From positions 1 to 5,707 of the forward strand of contig WFVN01000141.1 in the NCBI GenBank assembly GCA_015491615.1: a DNA stretch of 5,707 nucleotides. Reading direction: 5' to 3'. The notes beneath the pieces were generated by a model. It was not told where the DNA came from. It did no database searches and saw only the letters and a program-made list of their open reading frames with translations. This document shows, in pieces, positions 5,012-5,707 of the stretch (positions are counted from its first letter, which is position 1; the number at the start of each line of letters is the position of its first letter). The stretch is from Gammaproteobacteria bacterium. Its GTDB lineage: Bacteria > Pseudomonadota > Gammaproteobacteria > S012-40. A program made the position numbers and the translations under genes.

Positions 5012-5707
5012 ATGGGTTTCCTGAGCGAAGTCGTCCACGATGCCCGCAGGCCCGTAACGCAGGGCCCCGACACGGTCGCGGACGTGATCCCGCGTCAAGG
5101 CGACGCCACCACGGACCCCTTCACCCTGGCCTCGGGGGCGTGGGAAGGGGAGGGCGGACAATCCGCCGTGGCGGGAGAGCCGTCATCACCGCCCGAGACC
5201 GGGCCACAGCCGTCCCGTCCCGCAGATGGGGGGGACGCCTCCATCGCCAGCGACCCGTGCCTGGAAACACCTACAAGGGCACCTGCGTCCGCACCTTCCA
5301 TCGACCCGGTGGACCACCACGCGGTCGGTGCGAGCATGGTTCCTGCCCCGGAAGCGGCGGGGGACCGGTCGCGCGTTCTCGCCCCTGCCGGGCGACCCCG
5401 TGGCAGGCAGGCCCCTGGCCGAGCGCCCTCACCCGCCGCAGGCGGCAGGGCAGCCCCGTTAGCTCCGGAGGGGCGGAGCGGGCCGCTGGGCACGCCTCTC
5501 CCGGTGCATGGGATGGGCGCCCCGGCAGGGCCCGACGGGCAGGCCGGGGGCGAGGCCCTGGCCCGCGCAACGGGAAAGGAGAGGGGACCGACGGGCCCCT
5601 CAGAGCGGGACGAGGCAATCGCCCGGTCCAAGGTCTTGGAAGGACCGATGGATGCGCCTCCCGCCACGGGGCCGGAACGGGCGGAGAGGGCTGGCCTGGA
5701 TCAATGG
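5012..5707 (+). CDS. Disordered Pro/Ala/Gly-rich tail-operon protein, N-terminal part (runs off the right edge)
   Basis: An open frame of 232 codons runs from ATG 5012 to the window end without a stop. Only the first residues (MGFLSEVVHDAR) look like a folded or amphipathic start. From about residue 15 onward it is rich in Pro, Ala, Gly, Arg and Glu with almost no large hydrophobics, so it is probably disordered. The ATG comes one base after the preceding TGA, so it is probably coupled and part of the tail operon. Codon third positions are strongly G/C at the start, then less so within the linker. A 190-codon open frame exists on the opposite strand (5667-5095), but the operon position favours this one. 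Function is unknown: tape-measure-like, baseplate-associated or a cargo/linker role are guesses, and any folded domain must lie beyond the window. Confidence 0.6.
   Translation, partial: MGFLSEVVHDARRPVTQGPDTVADVIPRQGDATTDPFTLASGAWEGEGGQSAVAGEPSSPPETGPQPSRPADGGDASIASDPCLETPTRAPASAPSIDPVDHHAVGASMVPAPEAAGDRSRVLAPAGRPRGRQAPGRAPSPAAGGRAAPLAPEGRSGPLGTPLPVHGMGAPAGPDGQAGGEALARATGKERGPTGPSERDEAIARSKVLEGPMDAPPATGPERAERAGLDQW

Noticed and set aside
4066..5073. 335-codon open frame antisense to the baseplate gene
   Set aside because: It is the complement of a motif-bearing gene that fits the operon; its own translation shows no family signature.
5095..5667. 190-codon open frame on the minus strand opposite the disordered protein
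   Set aside because: Composition alone does not settle the strand, but the plus frame starts one base after the baseplate stop and continues the operon, so the minus frame is treated as a shadow.

Overview
The window is high-GC DNA, roughly two-thirds G+C by eye, from a bacterial chromosome. A gammaproteobacterial host is my best guess, based on the SelO-type protein and the style of the tail genes, but this is tentative. There are no tRNA or rRNA genes, no CRISPR array, and no recognisable transposase, integrase or capsid gene.

Layout. (1) Positions 1-145, minus strand: the first 48 codons of a SelO/YdiU-family protein AMPylase, running off the left edge, with a plausible promoter just upstream. 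(2) Positions 307-1446: a large inverted duplication. Two ungapped 500-bp arms (307-806 and 947-1446) are mirror images about position 876.5 and differ at about 49 sites by hand count (about 90% identity). A 140-bp unique spacer separates them. Each arm carries a 63-codon proline-rich small ORF reading inwards and, converging on it with a 62-nt overlap, the body of a cysteine-rich lipoprotein. Only the right arm is joined in frame to a start codon and lipoprotein signal peptide, and both of those lie in the spacer. The left lipoprotein copy has no 5' end. (3) Positions 1447-1750: a non-coding leader with candidate promoters and a 20-bp imperfect palindrome. (4) Positions 1751 to the right edge: a tightly packed contractile-tail operon on the plus strand: sheath, gp19-like tube, zinc-ribbon T4-baseplate-like protein, and the start of a long disordered protein.

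How the parts work together. The tail genes are the opening of a contractile structure: the sheath contracts around the tube, and baseplate proteins nucleate both. The tube resembles the form common in extracellular contractile injection systems and phage-tail-like particles. No capsid, terminase or integrase gene lies in the window, so a headless injection device, a tailocin or the edge of a prophage are all possible.

The most unusual structure is the inverted duplication. Its geometry means that flipping the 140-bp spacer would transfer the single signal peptide in frame from the right lipoprotein body to the left one. It could therefore be an invertible cassette giving alternative versions of the lipoprotein, or simply an old inverted duplication with one truncated copy. 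Most substitutions between the arms in conserved coding stretches are synonymous in one frame or the other, which suggests that both overlapping genes were under selection.
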